A DNA stretch of 64,000 nucleotides from Ceratothoa steindachneri (GCA_963969495.1 OZ018326.1:4211444-4275443); one strand, 5' to 3'. Shown: positions 21,690 to 33,295, counted from the first letter of the stretch. Numbers and translations are program-made. Notes: generated by a model from the sequence alone, not told the origin.

Positions 21690-22240
21690 AGTATTATTTG
21701 TTCATGGGGCGTGATCCTGTGTGGTCCACAGCCATAGACGAGTATGGATTCGTCGCCGGCACAGGAGATGACGATGTGTCAACGGATGTGGTATTGGCCT
21801 GTTGTATTTTATGTGTCACCACCGTCTGTGAAGTAGTGAGAGAGGGGCCTTCTTGTGCACAGAGGAAATTCCGTGTTTTGGGATAGTTTTCAACGGAGTC
21901 CTTAGTGCAAAGCCTTATCTAATGCATTCTCCACATCCGTACTAGTCGAGTGTCTTTTGTTATCCTTGCAGTGTTTTTTTATGATGTCGTGAACGATGAT
22001 CACATCTGCTTGAGTGGATACGCCCCTCCTGAACCCATATCAAGAAGGTAAGTCCAGTTTTTCTCTACCATGGAGAATGCAGGCTGTATTTATGGTGCCC
22101 ATGATTGTGCATCATAAGTCGTCTATGTGCTTGAGATTGATTTTCTGGAAGATGATGCCGTGTGGTATGTTCTCAGTTATGTCTCTTCTGAACTCCCAGT
22201 TTATTTTTATTCGAAAAGGGATAGTGTGGGTATAAGTATG
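21690..22240 (-). pseudogene. LINE reverse transcriptase fragment
   Basis: A minus-strand frame reads YGFRRGVSTQADVIIVHDII and, after KKHCKDNKRHST, STDVENALDKALH. This fits the RT box GFR.g.sT.dai..l.d and the D.e.AFD.v box with the first catalytic Asp. About 350 bases on, CAGDESILVYGCGPHR stands at the YADD box position, with Tyr replaced by Cys and the second Asp by Glu. The open frames on the plus strand here (21698-21886, 22014-22235) are shadows. Confidence 0.65.
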
Positions 22241-22249
22241 GGCAATGAT

Positions 22250-22900
22250 GAGATAAGCATGCACATAAAGATGTGATCAGATAGTACGTGGGGACCTGCA
22301 GCAAATTGGGTAATTTGGGGAAACCTCGTCAGGTGATGTTGTCACTTCGCGATGCCCTTAGAATGTGGGCAAAACCACGTGGATGAGCTCGCAGCCATAT
22401 CGCTTAAGGCAATGGTCAGATACTTACCTGCGTTATTATTAGCGTTGGAAATTAATGAGGGATTGATGGGGTCCAATTCTCCTAAAAAGAAGAGAGAAAA
22501 GTTATGAAAAGATAGCGTCGGCAGTGGAACGTCTATATTTAGTATTTCCTGAGATGGTCTGTAGTAAGAATCCTATTGAATAAACCTGAAGCTCATTCGT
22601 AATTTGCAGGCAAAAAATTAGTCGTCTTGTTTGTTAATGAGGAAGTCTATGTATAGACCGCTTAATTTCCATTGCTAATCCTAAATGCTCTGGTTGTAGG
22701 GTTAGGTAATTTTGGTAGCATGAAATTCAAAGTCTGTGGTTGAGAAGGTGATGTCTGGGCTTTGTGTGTTTAGTACCTAGTTGGCCACAGTATGGCGAAT
22801 ATAGTGCAAAAGGCACTTCTCCTCTACCTATTATGTAGGAAATGCTAGTGAGGCTGTGTAAATGACATCCACTCTATTTGCCATGATCTCTTGGTTGTGT
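22250..22900 (-). pseudogene. LINE endonuclease C-terminal fragment
   Basis: The minus strand reads NAGKYLTIALSDMAASSSTW and later AAGPHVLSDHIFMCML. The first resembles the GDfNA...G..L...l segment and the second the SDHxPl motif that ends APE-type endonucleases. It is placed directly before the RT fragment, as expected. Legibility is poor, so the call depends partly on position. Confidence 0.5.
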
Positions 22901-22959
22901 TAGGGTGGTGTTAGGAGCTGAAAACTTTCCACATGACTGCTGTGGGTAGAGTTTGGTGG

Positions 22960-23450
22960 AAGTTGAGTGTTTATGTTCTGAGTTATCGTGCAGAAAGCAG
23001 TAGGTGAGGGGCTGGGCATTGGGACAAGCAGTAGAGAGAGTAGAAGGGGTGGTGGAGTGGCTGAAGAGGTGGAGCAGAGAGTGAAGAGCGTGGAAGTCAG
23101 GGTTGAGAGAGTATAAGTGGAGGTGGACATAGTAAAAGGAGGGATTAGATGATGGATGGTAGATCGATGACACAAGCAGGGGAGTTAGGCACAGAGGAGG
23201 AAGGTTTAAGCAGGGAAAATGGGGGATAGAGCAGCAGGAATTGAAGCGTGGATAGTGGGAAGAAGGACTGAGAGAGTAGGAGATGGGGTGGGAACAATGT
23301 GGACTTTGGTAGAACTGGGGGCCTTAAACGGGAGGGGGAGTGCAATGGAGACAGGAGGAGGTATCGGAAAAAGAGGTGAGAGCAGATGTGCGTGAAAGAG
23401 CCGGGACAGGGGCCTTAGGCATGCGGAGAGCTGGGTGGGTGGCAGCGGCA
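22960..23450 (+). repeat. purine-rich tract (G+A on the plus strand)
   Basis: A run of about 490 bases that is strongly G/A-rich on the plus strand, with recurring gtggag, gagagag and aggtgg motifs. It creates long Ser/Pro/Leu-rich open frames on the minus strand (23173-22874, 23345-23145, 23451-23206). These are low-complexity shadows rather than genes. It may be part of the 5' region of the adjacent minus-strand LINE. Confidence 0.65.
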
Positions 23451-23459
23451 TATCTGGAG

Positions 23460-24590
23460 TGGGGCGTGTGCATCCTCACCGGTGTGAGAAGGAGCGCGGA
23501 TCACTTGTGTTTGTGTTCGTTAATTAGAGCATATACCTTCTCTGGGAAAATGATTTACTTGAGTCCATTCGCAGCATAGAGTGCATCTAGGAAATTGGCC
23601 AATAATTCTGAGGGCGCCACCTGACACCTGACATATCTTTTGCCACTGAGCAAAGCATGAGGGGTAGCATGTTGAACACGAGAGCCTAGAAATAATTAAC
23701 ATACCTTTATCTCGGTGGGAGGGCGGTGGCATTAACGAAAGGGAGGTTACTGGTATCATGGTTTGAATGACCTTCTAGGCCAACGGCATTTTTTACGCAA
23801 CTGCGTATTCACTTGCCTTCTTAGTCGAAGGTGAATTGAAGAGCAAGTAAGCAGATCAAATTACGGTGTTTGTGAGGCCAAACTCAAAAGAAAAATAACA
23901 ACAAACTCTCAGAAGAAACCTTTAACATATTTTAGGAGCGCGCTAACAGTTTAAAGCAAGAAACACCAAAGAACAAATTGCATTAGAAAAACTAAATACG
24001 CTCATTAAAAAGAAACAGAGATTATATTAGATATATAATACGACTATTGTTTGGAGTAACCATCAAAGAATCAAAGGGTTACAAAATTGCTCTAAAGAGA
24101 GCTTTAAATGGAAAATCTCACTGTCGTGGTTTACGGCCGAGTATGTATTTACCTTTGATTCGTACATGAGTAAATCCGTTCCACTTTTCTCTAAAAGTGC
24201 TTTAATTCAATGTTTTAACCAGGAAAACTTCGTATAATGATATATCTATTGCCATTGGCTGCGTTTGAGGATCTAATTAAACACTTCCGACAAAATATAC
24301 TTTTAATTACATAAAAAAAATTAAATATTATATCTTTAAGTACACTAATTTTAAAGTAAGAGGGTCTAATAAAAGATTAACACTACAAAAGAGTATTACG
24401 AGATGGTTGACACAAAAATCACTTCTAATACACGAGATTAAAGCTCAATAAATGCTAGTTCTTCAGTCATTTGAAATTGAAATAGTCTGGTTACGACTAC
24501 CAGATTGAAATAGTTTTTTTACGAATACACTTTCGCACGGAATGGAAAAAAAAAAAAAATTGTATTCGTTTTACCTTTAACTCAGAATGT
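23460..24590. other. no gene seen
   Basis: Non-coding, with AT-rich DNA from about 23830. A 13-14 base A run lies at about 24546-24559. No motif is recognised in the short frames at 23340-23579 and 23520-23759. Confidence 0.45.
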
Positions 24591-24594
24591 ATCG

Positions 24595-25760
24595 ACATTT
24601 GTGTGTCCTTAATAGTGAGCCTCCTCGCTGAGGTGTTTTGGGGCGAGTTCAACTGAAGACTTCCTGGCTGAGTTAAGGCGAGCGTGGGAAGGTGCTTGGG
24701 GCAAGCAGATGATGCTTCTCCCGGGGTTACTTGGGGGCGCGTGACGATGTTCTATCGACTTGACGATGTAAGTGAGGGGATCTTGGATGAATGGAAGTTT
24801 CTCGATCCTGGTGTTACCAATTCTGGTTTATCGATGATAAGACTAAACCAAGATGTGAATCTTTTCTCGAATGGAAAGTCACTTCGGTATTCCTCAATAG
24901 TGAGGGGTATCTCTTCTTTTTCAGGAAACTGAGATAGGAGATTTTCCTTGGACGAGAATGCTATGAGGTTTGGTCTCGATACCACTGGTCTGCTCTTCTA
25001 ATCGACCAAAAGAACAGCCTCCAATTATCTTCTTTATTCTCTATTCGACTCAGGGACTCATCTTCTTCTCTCGATGGCTACACGAATTTTTCTCTAAATT
25101 TCTCAAGATCGAACTATATATACGTCGATTATCCCCATGGGGAGGGAATATGAGGGTTGAGGGAGTTTAGGAGTGGCAAACCCACACTAGCCCACGTTAA
25201 GCCTCTCTCCTAGGGCATAAATTTTCAACGCTATGAAACTTCGCCCCTTCAGGTTTACGCACGGGGAAGGTGAAATTTCGTCTATTTTGCGCGAAAATAG
25301 ACATAAACAATCCAAGGGGACAGTAAGCCTGTTCATATATTCTCTGCCGACGAAGCCTTAGGTAGCAAGATTTTCATTCTAAAGGTTCTCATACCATAAC
25401 GGACTACACCACCAGTCTCGTGAATTACGAAATCTACTGACCGAAATCCCTCTTTGTGAGCGACTTCGAAGGGTCTTGGGGCAGCGGGAAAAGGGCAACG
25501 GGATAGTCTTGGCCCATGGGGAACGTAACGGTTGACGCTGTATAAACAAACTAGCGTCTGTTTGTTTTCGTTTTCTTCATTCCTCTCCATCCATATAGTA
25601 GCAACGACATCAAGAATCACAACGAAACAACAACAAGAAATAATGTCCTGCTCGTTTTCAAATAAAAAAAAGTTGAAATTGCCTTCAATCATTTGTCAAG
25701 CCACAAATTACCAGGTCACGGCAACTTCATTTCGGAGTTGCAGAAAGATTCTTTGGATGC
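24595..25760. other. GC-richer block of unknown nature
   Basis: The block is clearly richer in G+C than its AT-rich surroundings and has sharp edges near 24600 and 25560. It contains a perfect 9-bp hairpin at 25280-25302. The open frames 24684-24932 (plus), 24752-24985 (minus) and 25333-25692 (minus, 119 codons) show no motif I recognise. An LTR, a SINE cluster or an unknown exon are all possible. Confidence 0.35.
25280..25302. repeat. perfect 9-bp hairpin
   Basis: GTCTATTTT, loop GCGCG, AAAATAGAC, within the GC-richer block. Confidence 0.75.
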
Positions 25761-25839
25761 CATTGTGAATAAACTAGCTTAGCTCCTCATTAAATGTCTA
25801 AGACAAGGCAATGACTGGCAAAATGCGACCCTAAACCTT

Positions 25840-26680
25840 GTAGACAAAATCTTCTGGATGCTTAAGTGGAAAATAAAGGCATTAAGATCATGGAGATTAC
25901 CTCAATTCTCTGAGATTCACAGAAGATACTGTACTGATAGCATATAACCTAAAATACATTCAAATACTGTTTCAAGATCTAAATCGTAAAACAAAAAAAA
26001 AATGGCGAAAAATAAAACTTGGAGAAACAAAAGTCACGGCAGACCAACCAGAGCTCGACATGAAAGACATCACAATTGACAACCGGTAAAGTGAAATGAT
26101 ACCCAAATATATCTATCAGGATTAACAGATCTCACTGACAAAAAAATATCATGAAATCAAACACAGAAAAACTCATCTAGAAAGAAGCAGAAATGGTAAG
26201 CATAATATTCCAAAGAAAAATATTCAACCATTCCATAATTCTGACTATGTATGGCCTATGGAACATAAATTTGAAATCTCCTCAAAATACTTATAATAAA
26301 ATTCAACATAGCAAAAAGAGCCCATGGAGGCAGTATGATGTGGATAAATTGGGGTGAGAGTAAATCAGCCACATGGTCTGGTTAAAAAACAAACTATGAT
26401 ATTGTGGAAGCTATAAGAAACGTGAAATGTAGCTGGGCATATTATGTGGCAAAATTCCGAGAGGAAAAATGGATTTGAATATTAATCGATTGAGTTAGAC
26501 TTGATAAAAGAGGACCGAAAAGAAAACCCAAACCAAGATAGAGAGATTATTTAAAATATTATGGTCAAATATTGGAAACAAATTGCACAAGATGTATACA
26601 ACATAGCTATATTGGAAGGATACGACATTGAAAAAGTGAGAGAAAGCAATTTAGTGCCTTCATTAGTCACATAAGACTGT
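25840..26680 (+). pseudogene. LINE reverse transcriptase C-terminal half
   Basis: Plus-strand frames read YLNSLRFTEDTVLIAYNLKY near 25895-25950. This is the FADD box with FADD changed to FTED. Then come LNRKTKKKW, IKLGETKV, TIDN and YIYQD, the thumb region (usual: LGKTKV..., i.d...ve.v..y.YLGq.is). After an illegible part, IRNVKCSWAYYVAKFREEKW and then RGPKRKPKPR follow near 26400-26540, matching the terminal ...kWrWaGHvaRm...W..r...W.P...rrRGRPk.RW block. This terminal block is typical of the abundant endonuclease-RT LINEs of arthropods (RTE/CR1-like; clade unresolved). Frameshifts are numerous. The 5' part is missing, as usual for LINE insertions. Confidence 0.7.
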
Positions 26681-26689
26681 AATTATGGG

Positions 26690-27550
26690 CCTCATAATAA
26701 AAGTTTGTAGAAAAGAATGGCTTGGAACATGGCAGCTTAATCTTTTTTACTTTTCTCCTACCTTTAGTTGGCTACTTTTAAAATCGTATTGAAGGCGACA
26801 ATTCGTAAATAACACTGGTGAAGCGACTGTAGAGACCTTGTCAGTTGATTAATAGAGTCAAGTCTAAGTTCTCTTTAAATAATGCTGGCATCTTGGAATA
26901 TTTAATTTCAAACTCTAATTAGAGTGATTTGATGACTTGTTTTAAGCTATCTTTAATGTTGTTGGTCATCCACTGGACAATTCATTTTTGTGGGTTAGTG
27001 CTATCCCATCTATAATTTTTGTATACCAGCAACTGGTGGGGCACCAGTTGCTGGTATCAGTTACTAAACGGAAAATTGTGCAATATAAAAAAAATCAAGA
27101 TAAACTGCCTAAATTTCCTTGGGTTTACCTAAAAATACACCTTTATAAATAGTTATTTCATCTACTCATAACACTACAAAAATTCAATCAATCACGATTT
27201 ATATACATTTAATAGTCATGCTTATGCTCATTTTTGGAATAACAGCCTAGGCGTTGACAAATTGACCAATCAGCTTTTAGACATTAGCACTGTAATAATT
27301 GTATAATCAGCGCCATGATAGATTTAAAAGGTTACTAACGCTCAAATCGTTTGCACATAAACACGGCTGAAATCCAATTTTCGAATTTTTAGACTGTTTG
27401 GAATTCTTGGAAGAACAACTTCGAAAGATTCATCTCGCGACCTGGAAAAGGAATAAAGGTTTTAGGAAAATTTTGCCTACGCCTCCGAAAACCTGGTTTA
27501 TAATTTTAGAACCAGATTTTACAAAAGAGAGTATTATACTGGTTTTACAC
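26690..27550. other. AT-rich stretch with one strong hairpin
   Basis: Apart from the hairpin at 27023-27057 I see no gene or repeat in this AT-rich stretch. Confidence 0.5.
27023..27057. repeat. perfect 16-bp inverted repeat with 3-base loop
   Basis: The left arm ATACCAGCAACTGGTG and the right arm CACCAGTTGCTGGTAT are exact complements, separated only by GGG. A 16-bp perfect stem in 35 bases is unlikely by chance. It could be a cruciform or hairpin RNA element, a head-to-head junction of transposon ends that start with CAG, or a protein-binding palindrome. Confidence 0.9.
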
Positions 27551-27559
27551 TAATCATCT

Positions 27560-28188
27560 TTCCTTTACAGCGGCCCCACTTAGGCAGATGACTGAGTAAG
27601 ACCCCCGGCCTACCCTCCTGCGTAAGCGTAAACCGCCGTCACATGTGAAAGGGGTTTGCCATTCATGTTTCATCCCAAATATGCCAGGCAGTTGCTTGGC
27701 CATAATTGGGGCATTCGAGAAAGCTGGTTTGAGGAATAGCCCACAGCTGATAAAAATGTCAGAAACTCTTCCGGATAAGGGACGGACTGCTAGCCTCGCT
27801 GCTTCTCCTAGTGGGGGCCCCTTACAGGTCAATAGAGGGACACACAACGGTCTCTATGGTATGTTGGGATGCGGTCGCAATTAAAACGTCCTCTGGGAGG
27901 CGGCGTTGTCAATAGATCCGCCATACAATCACACCCCTGAGAGGATCCCACCCGGATTCATCTCATCCATCGCTATCATCCATCTAAAAGGCAATTGCCA
28001 TTTCAAACTCTGCGGCTGGTGAGCGTGGGTTGGGGGAGGTCTCACTTCATCTCCAAGGAATGACAAAAATCTTAAAACGTAAAATATATACATACACGTA
28101 AAGTCAAAGCCGTGAAAACCACCAAGAAAAACAGAGCTTGCTAAAGAAGATTTGCACCCTCAGTTAGAGGGGATGCAAACGCCCCAAA
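27560..28188 (+). other. 5' leader of the plus-strand LINE
   Basis: GC-rich non-coding sequence immediately upstream of the ORF1 start. It contrasts sharply with the AT-rich DNA before 27550. LINEs of this group carry an internal promoter in such leaders; no promoter motif is visible here. Short overlapping open frames (27554-27847 minus, 27645-27884 plus) have no homology. Confidence 0.5.
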
Positions 28189-29600
28189 ATGCCGTCCCAT
28201 CAAGCCACAAGAGTTCCATTGAGGACAATAGGTGGACACCCTAAACCAGACCTAGGTACGGTGGTCGAGACGGTCTTTAGTAATTTGAGCGTGGCGATCC
28301 CTAGACTAATCGACACCCTAGTCGGTTACGCCACAATCTGCGAGAAAGAGGCAGATGTGGAGACGCTGACGAAAGAGGAAGGGCAGTGGGTGCTAAAGGA
28401 GATAAACCTCTAGCCAAGTACTCATTCTCAGATCCAGGCACATCGCAGCGTGGTGTGAGACAGCTAGACCCCTGGATCGGTCAACATAATAAGGAAGAAA
28501 TCAAGAAGGAGATTAATAGAACCCAGTCGTGGGCCAACATGGTGGAAGTAGTGAATTCCGTAATAAACGGGACAACACTGAACACCAACACCTTTTCAAA
28601 ATCATATTTAGTGATACACAGATGGCCCAGAAGGTCAAAGAAAGGGATTACTACTTTTCTAACGCTAAGATCTGCGCTGACCAGATAGAGAGGGAAGAGT
28701 TCACCCCTATCCAGGTATGCTTCTGGTGCTGCAAGATGGAGCAAGATACAACAAAAGATTGTAAGGAGCAAAGTCTTACGTGCACTAGGCGCAGCGGAAA
28801 AGGCCACGGATGGCGAGAACGCACGCCAGCAATGGAGAGATGCCCAAACTGCGGACTGAACCACGGGGCAATGGCCATGTCCTGTCCCCAAAAGAAGGAA
28901 ATTATGAGAAAAAATAAAGCGGAGGATACAAGGAGGAATACTACCTCGTACGCCTAAGCAACTCGAGCAGCCCCAACCGGAATTTCAGAAAAGCAGCAGC
29001 CGAAGACTTCTCTCAAGCTAGAGAATGACAATTCAACAAAGATACTTACCTGCATATTATTTGCGCACGTAAATAATCTTAAAAACCCAAGAACATTTGC
29101 AGAGACCCTAAATCTCATACTGAAAAAGAGATGTGGTTATCGGACGATCCACCATCGAGAGAAGTGCTGCAGCAACAACTTTTGTTAAAGGGTGGACCAG
29201 AGGCACCGGCGACTCCATTTCCCCAGGAGGGAAGACCATCAGAGACTGCAAAAGAAGTGAAGCTCACGACTGGGAAAACAAATACAACTAGGACAGACCC
29301 AAGATTAAAGGCAAAAAGACGTCGTAAAAAGAAGGAGAGTAAAGCAGCAAGAAGATTCAAGGTAGCAGAAGACATCCCAGCGGGCCCATCGTCCTCGGAA
29401 TCTGATGCTGAGGAGGTCGAAAACAGGGTGACCAAGTGCTCCGTAAGCTCGAGAAGTATGTCGAAGACTTTGAAACTACTTACAAGTACGATGGAGAGGA
29501 GATCGACCTCAGAATAATAACGAACGAGCAGACCCCATACCCTGAGAAGCTCTCCCCCAAGGAGATATTTCAGGGTATCCAACAAAAGGTAATTAAATAG
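28189..29600 (+). pseudogene. LINE ORF1, Gag-like with CCHC zinc knuckles
   Basis: ORF1 starts at the ATG at 28189, runs to a stop at 28411, and continues in shifted frames. One frame (28386-28688) gives a conserved segment ending ELxxRxxWxxxxEVV-like (NRTQSWANMVEVV). The next frame (28529-28957) carries KVKERDYYFSNAKICADQ and then zinc knuckles: CFWCCKMEQDTTKDC near 28718, a middle degenerate knuckle with CTRRSGKGHGW, and CPNCGLNHGAMAMSC near 28840-28885. After them come LTCILFAHVNN and a basic, then acidic, Ser-rich tail (29131-29517: RLKAKRRRKKKESK, SSSESDAEEVE). The protein would bind element RNA. At least three frameshifts are present. Confidence 0.8.
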
Positions 29601-29814
29601 ACCTACTCAGTACCAAAACGAGAATCAGACATTGAGCAAGCGATGCAGGAAGGCCCTCAAAAATTACATAATGACACCTGCATCACCCTAAGTGATGCAA
29701 AATACAAGAAGATAAGAAACGGCAAAAACCACAACACTTAAGACACACCATAAGAACAAAAACACATGAACAAGTAAACATTGAGAACATTTACAACGTT
29801 CTAAAAATACTCAC

Positions 29815-30483
29815 ACTGAATGTGAATGGATGGAAGGAAAAGTCTATTCCTTACGGTAACATCTTCCATCTTCTGTAAGGTGGATCCGGACATCACTCTC
29901 ATACCAGAACACGGCGTCAACACAAAAGACGGACACTATAAAAATACACAATTACACAGTAATACAAAAAAATCAACTACAAGAAAGGAACGATGGCGCA
30001 GCCATCGCTATTAGGAAAAACATTAAATTCAAAACACTACCGGACTTAAACGAATCATTTGTGGCTGTCGAGTTCCCGATCCTGGTTGCAGGCCTAACTG
30101 TGGCAAAAGCCTACCAGCCGCCCAGGCGAGAGTACCTACCGATTAACAACTTCTTCACCTTCTTTGGGCACAAAAGGCTGGCGTTGCTAGCCGGAGATCT
30201 AAACGCCTGCTGCCGTGCATCTAGCTACAGGCGCGTCGATCAAAGGGGACGAAACCTAAAGCAACTATTTGAAAGAAATAGGCTCCGGAGAGTTGGACCA
30301 GACTTCCAAACTTATCTAACACGATGCTCGGCGACAAAACTGGACATTGTGTTAGCAAGGCCAGAATTCCCCTTTAACATCGACAACGCCACAGGCCCAG
30401 TGGTCCCGAGCGATCATATCCCAATTATCACCACCATTTCGCTTGCGCCAATGCTCAAGCTCGTGACACTTAGGAAAAGTTAA
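29815..30483 (+). pseudogene. LINE APE-type endonuclease
   Basis: The segment opens with ILTLNVNGW (usual: ...wNvng), then DPDITLIPEHGVNTKDG, carrying the Glu of the QE motif with Gln changed to Pro, and GAAIAIRKNIKFKTL. An open frame from 30061 to 30483 holds LALLAGDLNACC (GDfNA motif), QTYLTRCSATKLDIVLA (usual t......s.iDlvl) and VVPSDHIPIITTIS (the catalytic SDHxPi motif). This enzyme nicks target DNA for target-primed reverse transcription. The last 140 codons are intact while the N-terminal third is broken by stops and frame changes. Confidence 0.88.
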
Positions 30484-31089
30484 GCCAGAGCTAACTGAAA
30501 GCAGTACAGAGAAATTCTCATCACCTACCAACCAGCTGACCTGGATGACAAAAATCTTGAGGAAATTGATGAGGAGATTGTTAACATCACTAATCTCCTC
30601 ATTCAAGCTCACGAAAGATGCGTCCCCAGAATTTCGTACAAAATGCTCCAACAACCTAGGTGGACAGACGAAATGATGGAAATCGTCAGGGGACACAGGG
30701 ACATCTACGAGGAAGTCGATAAGATAGGCCCAAACCGAGAAAGGGCAGCCCAAATGACACAGCTAAGCGAGGAACTAAAGAACATAATCCTCGATAAATA
30801 GAAGGAATCTGGGACGATATCATAGCTAAATTAGACGGGGAGAGAAATCCTGTAAGTTTTTGGAATAGCATCCAAAGACTTAAGGGAATCACTCCTAGGC
30901 CTGGGATAAAAATAAAGGAAGGCGACATTATCAGAGAGGATCCGGATTCTCTTGAAAGGATATTCAGGTAAGAGGTCTTTACAAATATCACCTGAGGAGA
31001 ACGACGATTTCGACCAGGACTTTAAAGACCAATTGCTCGAGGACTTTGGAGCGATGAGACATAGGACTCACCCACAACCGCAAGTATCT

Positions 31090-31870
31090 AGAGAAAGAGA
31101 GATGGTTAACCACGTTTGCCCTATCACCATTGAAGAGATCATTAACACCATAAGGTCCTTCAAACAAAGGGATCTTAGTTGGTCTGGGCTCAGTAAGAAC
31201 AACCTAGTGAATGTCCCACGGCAAATTATTCATGACATGGTAAACACCATGAACGCTTTCCTGAATACAGGCTACTTCCCTGATGGATATAAGATTGCTA
31301 AAATCATCTTTATCCGGAAAGGGAATAACCCCCAGACTAAGTGGCTAACTATCGCTCATTCCCTTTCCTAGAAATACCCGGCAAGATCTTTGAGAAGATT
31401 ATAGCGGACAGGCTACAAAATCAACTGAACGAGTTGAGAGCACATAACCCACAACAACATGGGTTCCGACCAAAAAGAGGCACGGAAGCGGCTCTGGCGC
31501 TCCTAACAGAAACGATCGCACACTGCTGAGCGAAGGGTCAGTATGTAGACATCGTGATGAGGGACGTGCAGAAGGCCTTCGACAAGGGTTGGCTGAAAGG
31601 ACTACAATACAAGATTCTAGGTCTCCAGCTAAACCCAGTCCTGGAAAGGATACTTTGTAACTTTCTCATGGACAGAAGGGTGCGTATCATGCTCGAAAAG
31701 CAGAAGGGACCAGAATTCAAACTCAAAGCAGGCGTTCCCTAGGGGAGCTGCCTGAGTCCTTTCCTATACCTGGTCTCCACCATCGACCTCCCTACTCCAA
31801 TAGACAGGGACACGTTGTATTTGCAGTATGCAGATGAAGTCACACAGATCATCCCGAGTTGGGTTAGGAA
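31090..31870 (+). pseudogene. LINE reverse transcriptase
   Basis: Blocks in order: CPITIEEIINTIRSFKQRDL, FLNTGYFPDGYKIAKIIFI, ANYRSFPFLEIPGKIFEKII (YRPIslL..gkifEk), QQHGFRPKRGTEAALALLTE (31456-31515), VDIVMRDVQKAFDKGWLKGL (catalytic Asp retained as DVQKAFD), the GVPQGSxLSPxLY block as GVP, stop, GSCLSPFLYLV near 31735-31770, and LQYADEVTQI at 31821-31850. In the last block YADD has become YADE. Three stops and at least two frameshifts interrupt the domain. The motifs place it in the jockey-like group of APE LINEs. Confidence 0.9.
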
Positions 31871-32139
31871 AGCAAAGGATTAGGCGAGATCTCGAACATC
31901 AATCAATATGAGGAAAGATGGAAAATCCGTTCAAAAGGGAGAATTTTGAGATCCTCTCGCTGTGCTACAAGTTGACGTGGCTCATTGTAAGAGATGGCAG
32001 GAAATATGGCTACTCCGCCGAAGGCACCATCCTGGGCCTAAAAATTTTCGAACACGGATACTCGAGTCACTACAAGGAGAGGCAGAATATAGCAAATAGA
32101 GTATCTCCAAGATATATAGGTTAAAAAATCTTAGCTCAG

Positions 32140-32520
32140 CGAATATCAGGAAAATATACCTGATTTTGATCCGGGCTAAGCTCATATACCCTGCAGTAGT
32201 GACTCAAACGGCCAGCAAGATCGGTATGAGGAGGCTCCAGCGAGTGCAGAACTCTGCATCCTTCTGCATAAATAAAACCAGATGAAGAGAGTATCTTCGG
32301 TAGAGTGACCTGCACCGTAGACAGCATCTGGAGCACATTAATGTCGCAACTTATAAAATGGCGACAAAGGTCTGGTATATAATGGCCAATGATATCATCC
32401 CAGAACTAAGAAGAGCCGGTGGTAGAATATACATCACTGCCAGATTGCACAAGAGGTCGTTCGAAACCGGCATTCCCAAGCACTAGACTCTGTTCCGAGG
32501 AAAACACAATGCCAATCTAC
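32140..32520 (+). pseudogene. LINE ORF2 C-terminal region
   Basis: Plus frames read KIYLILIRAKLIYPAVVTQT, RRLQRVQNSASFCINKTR and ATYKMATKVW. This corresponds to the post-RT segment of jockey-type ORF2 (usual: ..l...ir..i.Yg..vwg......l...Q...lR......ryvr......l...l). Stops are present. It ends before the A-rich sequence at about 32540. Confidence 0.6.
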
Positions 32521-32644
32521 ACATAGACATAAACAACACAGAGTACGACACATAAAACTACGAGACCTAAATTAATCTCGCAATTAATGACGAACAATCC
32601 AATACAACAGATCAAAACATGATGTAATAAACTAAATTTGAGCA

Positions 32645-33290
32645 CAAATAAAGGCTCGAAAGCTCAACATTGCATGAAAACTAAGTTACCAAAACGAGGA
32701 GACAAATACAGAGAACACAAAGAAGAACGCACACAGAGACCATCACAATTCAACATTAACAAAACAAAAAGGAAAAATAAAGAGTTAGAGAATAAAAAAT
32801 GCCTGCGATGCCCCTCAAACAAGGGGAACCCTACTTTACTTTCACCATCTATTTCTACCATTATTTAAATCTTCCACTATTGAGTACACCAGAATTTCGA
32901 ATTTTTAGACTTGGAAGAAATCTAAAAGAAAATCAAGCTTACCGAAAAGTTTACAACAGGCAAAGGAGGAAAAGGAGACGGAAGGTCACCTTAAGAAAAC
33001 GCTAACTATTTTTACCTTTTCCCCACGGCGAATTCAAGAACAAGATCTATTTTGTACGGAGCCAGGTATAACCGACCCATGATATAGGACTGCATACTGG
33101 GGAGTTTAACTCCTATTTACGAAAGAGAAATACTACAAAGTGGGAAGTTTGTCTTCCCATTTATAAGGTCTAATGTGTGAACCGTTTAAAATTTACAAAC
33201 GAATGTTTACTAGGTTTGACCTCCAGAGTACTACAGCCGAAGAAAACGGAGTGTTTAATACATAATTAATATCTACGCCTTACAATTATA
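32645..33290. other. no gene seen
   Basis: A-rich on the plus strand, with low-complexity Lys/Arg/Glu-rich open frames (32638-32868, 32799-33005). I recognise no homology; the first part could be the 3' untranslated region of the LINE. Confidence 0.4.

Positions 33291-33295
<5 letters not shown>

Larger units (their letters stand above)
21000..23000 (-). mobile_element. decayed LINE of a second family (minus strand)
   Basis: The minus strand shows an endonuclease end at about 22870-22250 and RT at about 22240-21690. Then comes a thumb-like region around 21600-21350 with frames reading LTFHSPLY and K...L.P patterns. It differs in sequence from the other LINEs of the window. No frame is continuous. 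The 5' part may extend into the purine-rich tract up to about 23500. The clade is unresolved, with a jockey/I-like arrangement suspected. Confidence 0.6.
27560..32640 (+). mobile_element. nearly full-length jockey-type LINE (plus strand)
   Basis: This is the best-preserved LINE of the window. The order is a GC-rich 5' leader (27560-28188), ORF1 with zinc knuckles (28189 to about 29600), APE-type endonuclease (about 29815-30480), RT (about 31090-31860) and a C-terminal region to about 32520. Frames change many times and stops interrupt ORF2, so it is inactive. Its ORF1 and endonuclease are related to the minus-strand LINEs at 1000-3550 and 17900-20760, but only distantly. The 3' end is uncertain: A-rich sequence without a clean poly-A follows from about 32560. 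Confidence 0.85.

Noticed and set aside
22874..23451. Ser/Pro/Leu-rich minus frames as a mucin-like protein
   Set aside because: They are low-complexity translations of one purine-rich strand, overlapping in several frames.
29115..29585. 156-codon minus frame
   Set aside because: Antisense to the C-terminal tail of the plus-strand LINE ORF1 (29131-29517), which has the expected charged composition and position.
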